Assembly: GCA_900553465.1 (NCBI GenBank)
Contig: USDT01000002.1
Span: 68,901 to 132,900 of the forward strand
Length of the DNA: 64,000 nt
Direction: 5' to 3'
From: an uncultured Prevotella sp.
GTDB taxonomy: Bacteria > Bacteroidota > Bacteroidia > Bacteroidales > Bacteroidaceae
Position numbers and translations under genes: made by a program. The notes beneath the pieces are model-generated. The model was not told the DNA's origin. It was given only the letters and a program-made list of their open reading frames with translations, and ran no database searches. Of the stretch, positions 28,499 through 37,548 are shown one piece after another; the first letter of the stretch is position 1, and every line of letters starts with the position of its first letter.

Positions 28499-28576
28499 CA
28501 AAAGTACAAAGACGTTTTAAAAATTGCAAAGAAATGGCGGCTTTTTTTGTTAGTGAGGAATATTTACTTATATTTG
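28499..28576. promoter_or_regulatory. Divergent promoters for tdk and rsmI
   Basis: For tdk (minus): TTTG at 28527-28530, 20 nt, TACTTTTG at 28499-28506. For rsmI (plus): TTTG at 28546-28549, 19 nt, TATATTTG at 28569-28576. Both match TTTG-N19-21-TAnnTTTG. The rsmI start codon at 28585 is only about 8 bp past its -7 box, so its message should be nearly leaderless. Confidence 0.75.
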
Positions 28577-28584
28577 TCTGCAAT

Positions 28585-29265
28585 ATGGGAACACTGTATA
28601 TAGTGCCTACGCCGGTGGGCAATATGGAAGATATGACGTTGCGCGCCATCCGTGTATTGAAGGAGGCCGATGTCGTGTTGGCCGAAGACACTCGCACATC
28701 AGGAGTTCTTCTCAAGCATTTCGAGATACAGAACCGTTTGCTGTCACACCATAAATTCAATGAACATGGCACTACGGCGTCTGTTATCGAACGTCTTAAG
28801 GGTGGTCAGAATGTAGCACTTGTGAGTGATGCCGGCACACCGGGTATAAGCGATCCGGGATTCTTTTTGGCGCGTGAAGCAGTCAAAGCCGGTATAACCG
28901 TTCAGTGTCTGCCAGGTGCAACGGCATGTATACCTGCTGTTGTAGCGTCGGGACTTCCTTGCGACAGGTTTTGCTTTGAGGGCTTTCTGCCGCAGAAGAA
29001 AGGGCGTCAGACAATGCTCAACTCCTTGAAGGACGAGCAGCGTACAATGATTTTCTACGAATCGCCTTACCGGTTGTTGAAAACGTTGGGACAGTTTGCC
29101 GAAGTGTTCGGTGCGGAACGCGAAGTGTGTGTCTGCCGTGAGATATCAAAACTGCATGAGGATTATATCAGAGGCACTCTCGCAGAAGTGAAGGAACATT
29201 TCGAAAACAACGAACCACGTGGTGAGATCGTCATTGTGCTGGCAGGCAGAAGTGACAAAAAGTAA
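28585..29265 (+). CDS. rsmI: 16S rRNA (cytidine-1402 2'-O)-methyltransferase
   Basis: The 226-aa SAM-dependent tetrapyrrole-methylase-fold enzyme modifies C1402 in the ribosomal decoding centre. Motifs are [52 protein letters not shown] and [12 protein letters not shown]. The start at 28585 is set by [13 protein letters not shown] and the promoter just upstream; the longer frame crosses tdk. A lipoprotein gene follows 28 bp downstream. Confidence 0.94.
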   Translation: MGTLYIVPTPVGNMEDMTLRAIRVLKEADVVLAEDTRTSGVLLKHFEIQNRLLSHHKFNEHGTTASVIERLKGGQNVALVSDAGTPGISDPGFFLAREAVKAGITVQCLPGATACIPAVVASGLPCDRFCFEGFLPQKKGRQTMLNSLKDEQRTMIFYESPYRLLKTLGQFAEVFGAEREVCVCREISKLHEDYIRGTLAEVKEHFENNEPRGEIVIVLAGRSDKK

Positions 29266-29293
29266 AGAACACATATAATAAAACCAGACTGAT

Positions 29294-30148
29294 ATGAAAA
29301 AGTTATTATTTTTAGCAATTGGTTTAACTTTGATCACCTTCATGGGATGCAAAGATGACCGCAAAGTAGCCGATGTCGCAGGTTTCAGCCAGAATGACTC
29401 ATTGCAGAAAATCATTGCTCAGAAAGATAATGAGATAAATGATATCATGGAAACATTCAATCAGATTGAAGCCGGATTCAAAGAGATTAATGAAGCAGAG
29501 AACCGTGTAAGTCTGATGAAGGACGGTGAAGGCGCAAACCGCAGACAGCAGCTCGTGGAGAATGTTCAGTTCATATCCGCTACGATGAAGGAGAATCGTG
29601 CGCTTATTGACAAACTCCGTCGTCAGCTTCGTGAAAGCAGTGTCAAGAGCGACAATCTGAAGAAGACCATCGAAAATCTTGTAGCCGAACTCGAAGAGAA
29701 AGACAATCAGTTGCAGCAGCTCCGCGCAGAGCTTGATGCAAAGAACATACATATAGCCGAACTCGACCAGACAATAAGCAGTCTTAATGATAATGTGTCC
29801 AATCTGCAGACAGAAAGTTCGCAGAAGAGTGCCACAATACAGGCACAGGACAAACAGCTCAACACCGCGTGGTTTGTTTTCGGTACAAAGAAAGAACTTA
29901 AGGAACAGCGCATCATCGACGGTGACCGCGTGCTTGAGTCAAACTTCAACAAGAGCTATTTCACAAAGATAGACATACGCGTGGAGAAAGAAATCAAACT
30001 TTATTCAAAGTATGCCAAGATTCTTACCATGCATCCGTCAGACAGCTACACACTGCAGAAAGACGCCAACAAGCAGTATGTTCTCCGTATTACAAATCCG
30101 CAGATATTCTGGTCAACAAGCAAATATCTCGTGATACTCGTGAAATAA
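29294..30148 (+). CDS. Coiled-coil lipoprotein of unknown function
   Basis: The 284-aa protein has a lipoprotein signal (LITFMGC, lipidated Cys19). Residues about 40-195 form a long heptad-rich coiled coil with many Gln, Glu and Leu (for example QLQQLRAELDAKNIHIAELD). A globular C-terminus (about 200-284) contains HPSDSYTLQK and ends in LVILVK. I do not recognise a named family. It probably stands on the outer membrane as an elongated periplasmic protein. It is followed by a strong terminator. Confidence 0.75.
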   Translation: MKKLLFLAIGLTLITFMGCKDDRKVADVAGFSQNDSLQKIIAQKDNEINDIMETFNQIEAGFKEINEAENRVSLMKDGEGANRRQQLVENVQFISATMKENRALIDKLRRQLRESSVKSDNLKKTIENLVAELEEKDNQLQQLRAELDAKNIHIAELDQTISSLNDNVSNLQTESSQKSATIQAQDKQLNTAWFVFGTKKELKEQRIIDGDRVLESNFNKSYFTKIDIRVEKEIKLYSKYAKILTMHPSDSYTLQKDANKQYVLRITNPQIFWSTSKYLVILVK

Positions 30149-30169
30149 CACATTATATTATTAATATGA

Positions 30170-30208
30170 AAAAAGGCAAGTTCTATACAGGACTTGCCTT
30201 TGTTTTTA
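30170..30208 (+). terminator. Rho-independent terminator
   Basis: Stem AAAGGCAAGT (30172-30181) pairs with ACTTGCCTTT (30192-30201) around a 10-nt loop, followed by GTTTTTATT. It ends the rsmI/lipoprotein transcript. Confidence 0.88.
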
Positions 30209-30504
30209 TTCCTTCTTATTGTCCGGGGGACACATCGTGTCACTCATTGACTATTTGGCGGGTCTCCGGTAGCTTGTTTTTCATGTGCTTCGAAGTTTGC
30301 CGTTGTTTGCAGCGACCGTTCAGATTGTGTGTATCAGGCAGTCTTTTGGTGTCTGTGTTACGTTATCTTTTAAGAGCTGTGGATTTTCTTTTTGTTTCCG
30401 TATAACATTCTTTTTATCTTCGCAGCACGTTCTTTTTATTTGCAGAGATCGTTGCATGCTGTACAGACTCTTTTGATTCCGGTTAGGTATTAATCATGAT
30501 TCAG

Positions 30505-30650
30505 AAAAATGATAAGGCCCGTATCGCGTTCTGAAAGAGCCCGTATCGAGCGGTGATATGGCCCGTATTGAGTGCTGATATGGCCTATATCAGATACTAA
30601 AATAGCCCGTTTCGTAAATCCGAACGGGCCGTTTCGCAGCAGGTGAAATC
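30505..30650 (+). repeat. Intergenic 22-nt array, copy B (array only)
   Basis: Six consecutive 22-nt units run from 30511 to 30642. Each opens GATAAGG, GAAAGAG, GATATGG or similar and carries GCCCGTAT or GCCCGTTT, for example GATATGGCCCGTATTGAG. I do not see the T-rich box or the AATTCGCGAATT block around it, so this is an array without the outer modules. It lies in the 580-bp gap between the convergent lipoprotein and YeiH-type genes. Confidence 0.75.
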
Positions 30651-30726
30651 CTATACTTATAAAAGTTATACATATAATGAATAAGTCATCTTCTTCTGAT
30701 CTTCTGTCAGATTTGCATTGTCTGTA

Positions 30727-31758
30727 TTATCCCAGCATCGGTGCCACATATTTGGCCAGAACATATCCGCCGCCCATAAGCCATACAAACAATATGAAAG
30801 CCAGTATAAACGGTTTCGCACCAGCCTTGCGGAATTTGTCGATACTTGTCTCTGCACCGAGTGCTGTCATAGCCATTGTCAGGAGGAATGTGTCGAATGT
30901 GTTGATGAAATCAACCAGTCCGGCCGGCAGAAGATCGAGAGAATTGAATCCTATCACAACGAGGAACAGAATGGCAAACCACGGCATGGATATCTTTCCG
31001 CGTCCGCTTGCGTCGCCGCTCTTTACGGCTGCTCTCATCACGCTGTAGCTTATTATGAGCAGTACAGGTACAAGCATCATCACGCGAATCATCTTCACGA
31101 TTATCGCAGGGTCTGACACTTCCTTGCCCATTGCGTTTCCTGCACCTACTACGTGTGCTACCTCATGAACCGTACTTCCTGTGAAAATTCCCATTTCCTG
31201 CGGTGTGAGATCAACGATACCGTTGCGATACAATATAGGATAAAGGAACATTGCTATCGTTCCGAATATAACAACCGTTGATACAGCCACAGCTGTCTTG
31301 TATGGTTTCACCTTTATGGCCGACTCTGTTCCCAGTATGGCAGCCGCTCCGCAGATGCCGCTTCCCACTGATGTCAGCAGTGCGATGCCCCGGTCCATTT
31401 TCATCAGCCGGCCTATCATCACTCCGCCGCATATTGTCACTGCCACGATTATAGCATCGATGCATATTGCCGGGATGCCCACTTCCACAACATTCTGGAA
31501 CGTAAGCCTGAAACCGTAGAGTATGATACCGATGCGCAATATTCTTTTCGAACAGAATTGTATGCCCGGCACCCATGTCTCCGGCAGATTATTGCGGAGG
31601 CTGTTGGCATAAAGCATACCAAGGATAATGCCGACAATCATCGGGCTGAACGACAGACTTTTTACAAACGCCATGTCGCCGATGTAGAATGCGGCACATG
31701 AGAACAGTGTGATTAGCAGCACGCCATGCAGCATACTGCTGCGCTTTTCACTTAACAT
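30727..31758 (-). CDS. YeiH family (UPF0324) putative anion/sulfate exporter
   Basis: The 343-aa protein has about ten membrane helices. It carries family segments VGIILGMLYANSLRNNLP, LRIGIILYGFRLTFQNV, SVGSGICGAAAILGTESAIK and STVHEVAHVVGAGNAMG. The family is usually annotated as a putative sulfate exporter; direct evidence is limited. It is monocistronic, with 66-bp promoter-bearing repeats just upstream. Confidence 0.9.
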   Translation of the reverse strand: MLSEKRSSMLHGVLLITLFSCAAFYIGDMAFVKSLSFSPMIVGIILGMLYANSLRNNLPETWVPGIQFCSKRILRIGIILYGFRLTFQNVVEVGIPAICIDAIIVAVTICGGVMIGRLMKMDRGIALLTSVGSGICGAAAILGTESAIKVKPYKTAVAVSTVVIFGTIAMFLYPILYRNGIVDLTPQEMGIFTGSTVHEVAHVVGAGNAMGKEVSDPAIIVKMIRVMMLVPVLLIISYSVMRAAVKSGDASGRGKISMPWFAILFLVVIGFNSLDLLPAGLVDFINTFDTFLLTMAMTALGAETSIDKFRKAGAKPFILAFILFVWLMGGGYVLAKYVAPMLG

Positions 31759-31795
31759 AAGCTTTAATTTTGATTTATAATAAAAAGTTTAAAAT

Positions 31796-31940
31796 GCAAA
31801 GATAAGGCAAATGAGTGGAAAGAAAGTCTGTTTTCAATTTCCCGAGTGTAGCTTATCTTATGCAAAGATAACGCAAACGAGCGGAAAGAAATTCTGCTTT
31901 CAATTTCCCAAGTGCAACTTATCTTGTGCAAAGATAATTA
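31796..31940. repeat. Tandem 66-bp direct repeat carrying -7-like boxes
   Basis: Two 66-bp units (31796-31861 and 31862-31927) plus the first bases of a third differ at about 11 positions. Each begins GCAAAGATAA and ends near CTTATCTT, giving terminal 8-bp inverted repeats AAGATAAG/CTTATCTT in the first unit. CAAAGATA reads TATCTTTG on the minus strand, a -7 promoter match, so the YeiH-type gene may have two or three stacked promoters. Confidence 0.75.
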
Positions 31941-32118
31941 AAAAAGCTTTGTAGTATCGGTTTTTCATGATATTTTCTTCATCTTTATGTTTCATTTTGA
32001 CAGATGCAGTATCTGATACCTGCTGTTGGTAGTGCAGTCTTATAACAGTTGTATAATATGTCTTTTACAGAAAAACCGTTCCCCTTTTCATCCTTTATCT
32101 ATCTGATAGAGTAGGAAA

Positions 32119-32158
32119 TAAAAAGCGGCTAAAAATATATTTTAGCCGCTTTTACTTT
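32119..32158 (-). terminator. Terminator after lgt
   Basis: A perfect 14-bp stem, AAAAGCGGCTAAAA (32121-32134) with TTTTAGCCGCTTTT (32140-32153), has a 5-nt loop. With A/T tails on both sides it can act in either direction. It lies 50 bp past the lgt stop. Confidence 0.85.
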
Positions 32159-32206
32159 TCTTTTTAAATAGTTCCTTTTTCTTGTTCTGTTAGAACATCT
32201 ATCGAT

Positions 32207-33049
32207 TTAATTGCTTTTTCGTGACTGTATATAGCTTCGCAAAATAAGGTATAAACCTAAAACTATAAAAGGAACGCTTAACAGTTGCCCCATATTGAAA
32301 AACAAAGAGTCTTCGAAACTTTCTTGATTTTCTTTAGTATATTCTAAAAGGAAGCGCATGAGAAAAATGGCAAAGATACTAAAACCAAAATAGAAGTAGC
32401 TTCCGATTTTAAAAATATGTCTTTTATATTTGTACAGGGAATAAGCAATTAAGAAAATAATAAAATAACTTAATGACTCATACAGTTGTGATGGATGTCT
32501 TGGTAAATCATCAACATGCCAGAATATAAAAGCCCAGGGCACATCAGTCGGTCGTCCAATAATTTCAGAATTCATTAAATTTGAAATTCTAATAAAAGCT
32601 CCGCCTAATGGAGCCAAGATAGCTATTACATCTATAACCTTAGGGAAAGGAATGTGAACTTTTCGTGAGTATAACAACATGGAAATGAACAAACCTATTG
32701 CTCCTCCGTGGCTTGCCAATCCTTTGTATCCTATAAATTCGTAAACTCCATTTGCATTCTCTCTAAACGGAATAAATATTTCAATTATATGAGAAGAAAA
32801 ATATTCAAAATCATAAAACAGACAGTGTCCTAGTCTTGCACCTCCGAAGATACCAATAATAGCATATATAAAAAGTTTCTCCATTGCATCCAGAGTATAA
32901 ATATTCTCTTTCTTATATATGTGACCAATTATATAGTAACAAACAACAAGTCCGGTAACAAAGATCAAACCGTAATATTGAAGCTTAACAGGACCAAGAC
33001 TGAATATAACAGGATCTATATCCCAATTTATGTATAATATTGTATTCAT
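32207..33049 (-). CDS. lgt: Prolipoprotein diacylglyceryl transferase
   Basis: Lgt moves diacylglycerol from phosphatidylglycerol to the lipobox Cys of prelipoproteins. The 280-aa membrane protein has YYGLIFVTGLVVCYY, the conserved GLASHGGAIG (with His), the Arg-containing signature FIRISNLMNSEIIGRP, and RHPSQLYES. The DNA is clearly more AT-rich than its neighbours (codons mostly end in A or T), unlike lysS or dnaE here. That suggests acquisition from a low-GC relative or a different mutational history. A small frame lies 12 bp upstream on the same strand. Confidence 0.94.
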   Translation of the reverse strand: MNTILYINWDIDPVIFSLGPVKLQYYGLIFVTGLVVCYYIIGHIYKKENIYTLDAMEKLFIYAIIGIFGGARLGHCLFYDFEYFSSHIIEIFIPFRENANGVYEFIGYKGLASHGGAIGLFISMLLYSRKVHIPFPKVIDVIAILAPLGGAFIRISNLMNSEIIGRPTDVPWAFIFWHVDDLPRHPSQLYESLSYFIIFLIAYSLYKYKRHIFKIGSYFYFGFSIFAIFLMRFLLEYTKENQESFEDSLFFNMGQLLSVPFIVLGLYLILRSYIQSRKSN

Positions 33050-33061
33050 TTATTTTGTGGT

Positions 33062-33226
33062 TTATATTTCTGTATCTACTTTTATTTTCCTGGAAATTTT
33101 ATGTTCGTCACGTATAGGGCACAGTTCCCGGTATACCTTTTCCTTATCGCCCTGAATAACTTTGATCCCGTTACGCAATCTTCTGTTTTCTTCTTGAAGA
33201 AGCTGTAACTCTTTTCTTCTGTTCAT
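33062..33226 (-). CDS. Small 54-aa ORF upstream of lgt, unknown
   Basis: The ATG at 33226 opens a 54-codon frame beginning MNRRKELQLLQEENRRLRNG and ending VDTEI. It is Glu/Arg/Lys-rich with a heptad-like start, so a short coiled coil is plausible. It ends 12 bp before lgt. Its ATG overlaps the TGA of another frame (TGATG), which hints at translational coupling. No homologue is recognised. Confidence 0.4.
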   Translation of the reverse strand: MNRRKELQLLQEENRRLRNGIKVIQGDKEKVYRELCPIRDEHKISRKIKVDTEI

Positions 33227-33228
33227 CA

Positions 33229-33345
33229 GATATCATTTCTGCATGTACTTTTTTTCAGTAGCTTTTGTATAAGTTCAGGAACCGGAAACTGTTGCCGTAT
33301 AGAAAAACGAAAATGGTTTTCTGTTTTGAGATATAAGTTCTATGT
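33229..33345 (-). pseudogene. Possible remnant coding frame upstream of lgt
   Basis: On the minus strand a frame following a TAG reads NLYLKTENHFRFSIRQQFPV and continues PELIQKLLKKSTCRNDI before a TGA. It reads like the C-terminus of a real protein but has no usable start, so it may be a decayed 3' end beside lgt. The neighbouring 33-kb gap holds nothing else that I can support. Confidence 0.25.
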
Positions 33346-33376
33346 ATATCTTACAGAAGCTTCCGTCCGTTGCCCG

Positions 33377-35857
33377 TCACTTCTTTATCATCTCCATTTT
33401 CAGAGTCTTTTCTTTCAGCGGCATCGGATATGCGCTCAGCCATATCTCCGGACTTATCCTTTGTCCGGTTATTGTGCCCTTCTTATTGCCGTCGTCAGGT
33501 CGGTCACTGTTGCTGTAATCCATGTTGCGGTTCAGTGCCAGCACGTAAGCCTCAATCTTTTTGCCAGCCATATCCTTGGTGAGCGGCAGATAGTATGTAT
33601 AGTTCTTGTCGCTGCCGGCACTCTTATATTCCCACGTGTTCGATGTGAACGACGGTGCACGGTCGGGACATCCCACATACTCGCCATCTATCTTCAGACC
33701 TGCCCATGCTCCTTCATATCCGTGATAACCGTTCACAGCCACGCACAGATAGGCGCCGTCAGGTATCTCGTCGAGTGTTATCTCGCTCTTCCATGCCTTT
33801 TGTGCCAGACATGTCGCGCTTCCGTAGGGGCGGAACAGGTTTGATGCGCGCCAACGACTGTTGTCCACTTTCTTTCCATCCTTGTATCCGCTAACCTCCG
33901 ACAGACGTATGGGGCACGGTGAGAAACGCACAAACCTCACGTCACCGGCATCCTTAAGGTCTATCTCCATTTTCTTTCCTGCCATGAAAGTGATTGGTTT
34001 CCAGCTTTTCAGGTCGGCCGATACGTAAGCCTCCACGCCCTCGTATGATTTCAGTGGGGTGATGGAATACTCGTCGAACGACTCGATAACCAGTTTGTCC
34101 AGCTGCTGTTTCTCGCCCATGTCAAGACAGAATCCTGATTCGCCGAACGGACGTATGTCGCCCCAGCGCATGGCTATAGAGAATCCTGTTTGCGGATCAC
34201 CGTCGAACAGGTTGCGGTCCCATATCTCTCGCGCTCCGAATATCTCCTGGCCGAAGAAAGCATCCCGCGCAGCTTTCACCTGAGGAATGGCCGTTTCACC
34301 CGAGCGTTTCAGCGAACGGACCTCGAGTGCATTGTTGTCGGCGGCGAAGCATGTGGCGTAGTATAGAGCCTCGGCGTCGGTCGGCACGTCGCATCCCTGC
34401 ATGTCGGCCAGTTTGCGGTAGGGCGACATTTTGAGCTTCTGTCCGTCGAAAGTCAGCGTCACCTGCTGTCCCTTCAGCAGTTTGCGCGTCTGCTCACCGT
34501 CGATTTCGGCAGAGCTGAACAGTTCGCCTCCGCGCTCCATTCTCACCTTGTATTTCTCTCCCGGTTTACCGAGCAGCTTCACTTCTGCCGTATTGCCTGC
34601 GCGGTCGTTTATGATGTGATATGGTATTCCGCTTAGTGCCACCTTGTCCTTTTCTTCGTCTGTCGTTATCTTCACCAGTGCCACGCGGAACGGCATCACC
34701 TCAACCTCCATTTCAGTGCCGTAGTCATGGTTGCCAAGGTCGTATATGTAAGGATGATAAAGCCGTGCCTTCACCTTACGGCCGTTATCCTTCAGTCCGG
34801 CCTCCGAGTCGAGTCTGATGCGGTAGGTCTTCTTTTCCCACGACAGGTTGCGCAGCGTGATGAACTGCGTACGGCCGTCGCCTCTCGATATCGCACCGTC
34901 GCCGTAGCGTTCGGCAGGCAGTTTTGTGCCGCTCGTCAGAATGTCGCGGTAGTCACGGTGCAGGTTGTATATGTATGCAAGATAGGGAAACTCATCGTCC
35001 CTCAGCAGCCAGGGGTTGGCGTAAATCTGCGGTGCCAGTATCAGTTCGCGGTTGAACGCCTGCAGAATGAGGTCGTCCTCCCAATAGTCAAGACATGACG
35101 ACAGACACACACCGTGGTCCTCCGTCAGTCGTGTCATGTTGTCCGGAGCTTTCCGGCTCAATGCTCTTGCACGGTGGTGAGGTGCCGTCACGTCGTTTGT
35201 CATGAACACGTCGATGTATGTTTCTTCGCCGCCCATCAGATATGTGGTGGAAAACTTGTCGCCCGGTCCGAGGTTCAGACGGTGGTTCAACAGTATGAAT
35301 CCCGGATCCTCCTGCCTGATGGCCTTCATCATCTGTTCGAAATTGCCATACATCTCCGGCCGCAGCTGTCCGCACACGGCGTCCATCTTGAAGAGCTTGA
35401 ACTTGTATTTCTTCACCAGTTCGGTCATGACGTCCATGCGTTCGGCAGCTTCTGCCGGTGTGTTGCCGAATCCGTCAGGACCGCACCATACTCCGAACTG
35501 CGTGCCTATCGACGACGCCTTGCTGCATATTGCGTCCAGACCATTGGGAAACTGTTGCTTGAAACGCTCCGAACGTGTGCTGCCATAGCGCTTCGCACCA
35601 TCGAGAGCTCCTGCGTCGAAAGCATATATGTCGAGCTGCATGCCGTATGTGTCGTGCAGCCATTTGAAGAAGTCGAGATTTATCTGGGTCTGTTTCTCCG
35701 TCGGTCCCTCATTCGTGTTGTTTATCCACGAGAAGTATTCCGAGTACGACGGTGTGTTTTCCGCTGCGCCACCTACGGGCAGTGCCTGACCATACGATGC
35801 GGTTGAGGCCAACGCCAGAAGAAGTGCGGACAGGAATGGTTTGTAGTTCTTGTTCAT
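33377..35857 (-). CDS. Large secreted TIM-barrel glycosidase-like protein with carbohydrate-binding domain
   Basis: The 826-aa protein has a signal peptide (about residues 1-23). Residues about 40-350 look like an alpha-galactosidase-clan barrel: LDIYAFDAGALDG, FGVWCGPDGFG, KFKLFKMDAVCGQLRPEMY and ILLNHRLN. The Asp in LFKMDAV is a good nucleophile candidate. A beta-domain follows (about 355-480), then a discoidin-like F5/8 type C region (about 520-690, LDKLVIESFDEY and AYVSADLKSWKPI) and a final beta-region. I cannot assign a CAZy family. It probably trims glycans in the periplasm or at the surface. Confidence 0.72.
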   Translation of the reverse strand: MNKNYKPFLSALLLALASTASYGQALPVGGAAENTPSYSEYFSWINNTNEGPTEKQTQINLDFFKWLHDTYGMQLDIYAFDAGALDGAKRYGSTRSERFKQQFPNGLDAICSKASSIGTQFGVWCGPDGFGNTPAEAAERMDVMTELVKKYKFKLFKMDAVCGQLRPEMYGNFEQMMKAIRQEDPGFILLNHRLNLGPGDKFSTTYLMGGEETYIDVFMTNDVTAPHHRARALSRKAPDNMTRLTEDHGVCLSSCLDYWEDDLILQAFNRELILAPQIYANPWLLRDDEFPYLAYIYNLHRDYRDILTSGTKLPAERYGDGAISRGDGRTQFITLRNLSWEKKTYRIRLDSEAGLKDNGRKVKARLYHPYIYDLGNHDYGTEMEVEVMPFRVALVKITTDEEKDKVALSGIPYHIINDRAGNTAEVKLLGKPGEKYKVRMERGGELFSSAEIDGEQTRKLLKGQQVTLTFDGQKLKMSPYRKLADMQGCDVPTDAEALYYATCFAADNNALEVRSLKRSGETAIPQVKAARDAFFGQEIFGAREIWDRNLFDGDPQTGFSIAMRWGDIRPFGESGFCLDMGEKQQLDKLVIESFDEYSITPLKSYEGVEAYVSADLKSWKPITFMAGKKMEIDLKDAGDVRFVRFSPCPIRLSEVSGYKDGKKVDNSRWRASNLFRPYGSATCLAQKAWKSEITLDEIPDGAYLCVAVNGYHGYEGAWAGLKIDGEYVGCPDRAPSFTSNTWEYKSAGSDKNYTYYLPLTKDMAGKKIEAYVLALNRNMDYSNSDRPDDGNKKGTITGQRISPEIWLSAYPMPLKEKTLKMEMIKK

Positions 35858-35995
35858 GTTTTTATATAATAAGGTTTTGTGTTCAGTTGTAAACAGTCAT
35901 GACATGTGATGCAATGCCATGTCTGTCGGATGACGTAAGCAGTACAGATGAGGCTTGTGTCTATGGTGTTGTGGCCGCTACGTACGGATTGTATG

Positions 35996-36448
35996 CTATC
36001 TCTTGTTCTTGAAGAAATCCTGCATCAGCTGCCGGCATTCCTCTTCGAGCACTCCGCTTACAACCGTTGTCTTGGGATGCAATGCTCCGGGGGCGAAGCG
36101 TGAAAAGCCGCGCTTCTCGTCGGCTGCGCCGTAAACCACGCGTTCTATCTGCGACCATCCCAGTGCACCGGCGCACATAACGCACGGCTCAACCGTGACA
36201 TACAGCGTGCATCCCTTCAGATATTTGCCGCCGAGCGAGTCGGCAGCAGCCGTTATGGCCTGCATTTCGGCGTGTGCCGTCACGTCGTGAAGGGTTTCGG
36301 TGAGGTTGTGTGCACGTGCTATTATCTTGTCCTGACACACCACCACTGCGCCGATCGGTATCTCCCCGGCATCTCCGGCTTCGTGTGCTTCGGCTAGTGC
36401 CATGCGCATGAATTTCTCGTCTTTGGTCTGCTGGTTGTCGTTTTCCAT
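35996..36448 (-). CDS. tadA: tRNA-specific adenosine deaminase (A34 to inosine)
   Basis: The 150-aa cytidine-deaminase-fold enzyme has zinc ligands His59 and catalytic Glu61 in TAHAEMQAI, and Cys89 and Cys92 in EPCVMCAGAL. GAVVVCQDKIIARAHN is also typical. It makes inosine at the wobble position of tRNA-Arg(ACG). The length is normal. It sits upstream of the large glycosidase gene on the same strand, about 140 bp away, probably as a separate unit. Confidence 0.95.
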   Translation of the reverse strand: MENDNQQTKDEKFMRMALAEAHEAGDAGEIPIGAVVVCQDKIIARAHNLTETLHDVTAHAEMQAITAAADSLGGKYLKGCTLYVTVEPCVMCAGALGWSQIERVVYGAADEKRGFSRFAPGALHPKTTVVSGVLEEECRQLMQDFFKNKR

Positions 36449-36689
36449 TGCTGCGGATTTTGTTTCTGTCTGCTAAGTTACTACAAAAAAATCGCTGTAC
36501 GGATGTTTTCTCTGAAAATCTTTAACCGTAATAGTCATCTCATGCCATTTGCCCGACTCTGTTGATAAATAGTTGTGTTAAATAGAAAAGTTTTTCTTTT
36601 CATCATGAAAAATTCAATGTCAGAATCTTTGGTGTGTTTATGTGATTTATCAGAAGTTCCAAATAACATGTAGTTTACATAAAACCCGG

Positions 36690-37190
36690 AGGACCAGCTT
36701 ACGGTTTTTCTTGACTTTTTTTTGACAAAATTTTTTCGCAAAAGAGGTGTGAAGGAATGTTAAATCGTACCTTATAAAGCCTCTTTCAGCATGAATGGCT
36801 TTGGCATATACCCTGTAACATAGTTTGGAACAATTCATTCCGCATTCTGATTAAGCCCGTTTTAGGGTCTGATATAGCCTGTTTCAGGGTGTGGTTTGGT
36901 GCATTTCAGCCCCTGATATGGGCTATATCGCATGCTGAAATGGTGCTTATTGCAAGACGAAAAAATGGATGTCAAACATAAGTTGTTGCTGTTCAATAAC
37001 TTGCGTGAGACTCTCATAATTCGCGTATTTGCGCCCGACGGAGAGTCTGCCCGCAAATCCGCGCTTATTTTTCGGGGTAGAACAGGAAACTCTGACCGAA
37101 AAATCAGAATCTGGTTACAATCTGAAAGTTGCCCGTTTTGTCTAATTCCAGCAGAAGAAAACAACGCTTATTCGGGGATTGAAGCTGCGG
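36690..37190 (+). repeat. Intergenic 22-nt-array element, copy C
   Basis: This nearly complete member lies in the 1.1-kb gap between tadA and a lipoprotein gene. It has the T-rich box (CTTACGGTTTTTCTTGAC, 36700-36745), a spacer with AATGTTAAA and TTATAAAGCCTC, five 22-nt units (36849-36958) ending GAAATGGTGCTTATTGCA, then AATTCGCG, GACGGAGAGTCTGC and TTTCGGGGTAGAACAG. The far end (AATCTGAAAGTTGCCC, CCAGCAGAAG) is shared with copy A. The rest of the gap holds a -7-like TACCTTTG at 37396-37403 and AT-rich sequence. Confidence 0.8.
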
Positions 37191-37548
37191 TCTTTTGTTG
37201 AAATCAATTCTCGCTTAATTTCTATTGAACCGTTTGTTCCGTGCTTCGTTTCCTGCTTTTGATGTCTGTGCCTGATGCATCAGCATTGTCTTTGTCATAT
37301 TTTCATATCTAACAGTTATAAACATCACAGTAATCTAATTATCTTCTCCATTGTGTTATTTTATGTTTAAAACAGCTTTTCCGTGATATTTTGTTTACCT
37401 TTGTGCTATCAGTCTGCGGGCAGTCTTTATGATGTGATGAGTGCGCGCAGGGCGTCTGTTGTTCCGTCGGTGCCTGTATCATATCTTATCGGGCTGTTTC
37501 CGGCGGATGGACATAGTGTATGAAAATGAATAACTCAAACCTGATAAT

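Noticed and set aside
30511-30642. Possible CRISPR array
   Set aside because: The units are 22 nt end to end with no distinct spacers, the repeats are degenerate, and there are no cas genes in the window.
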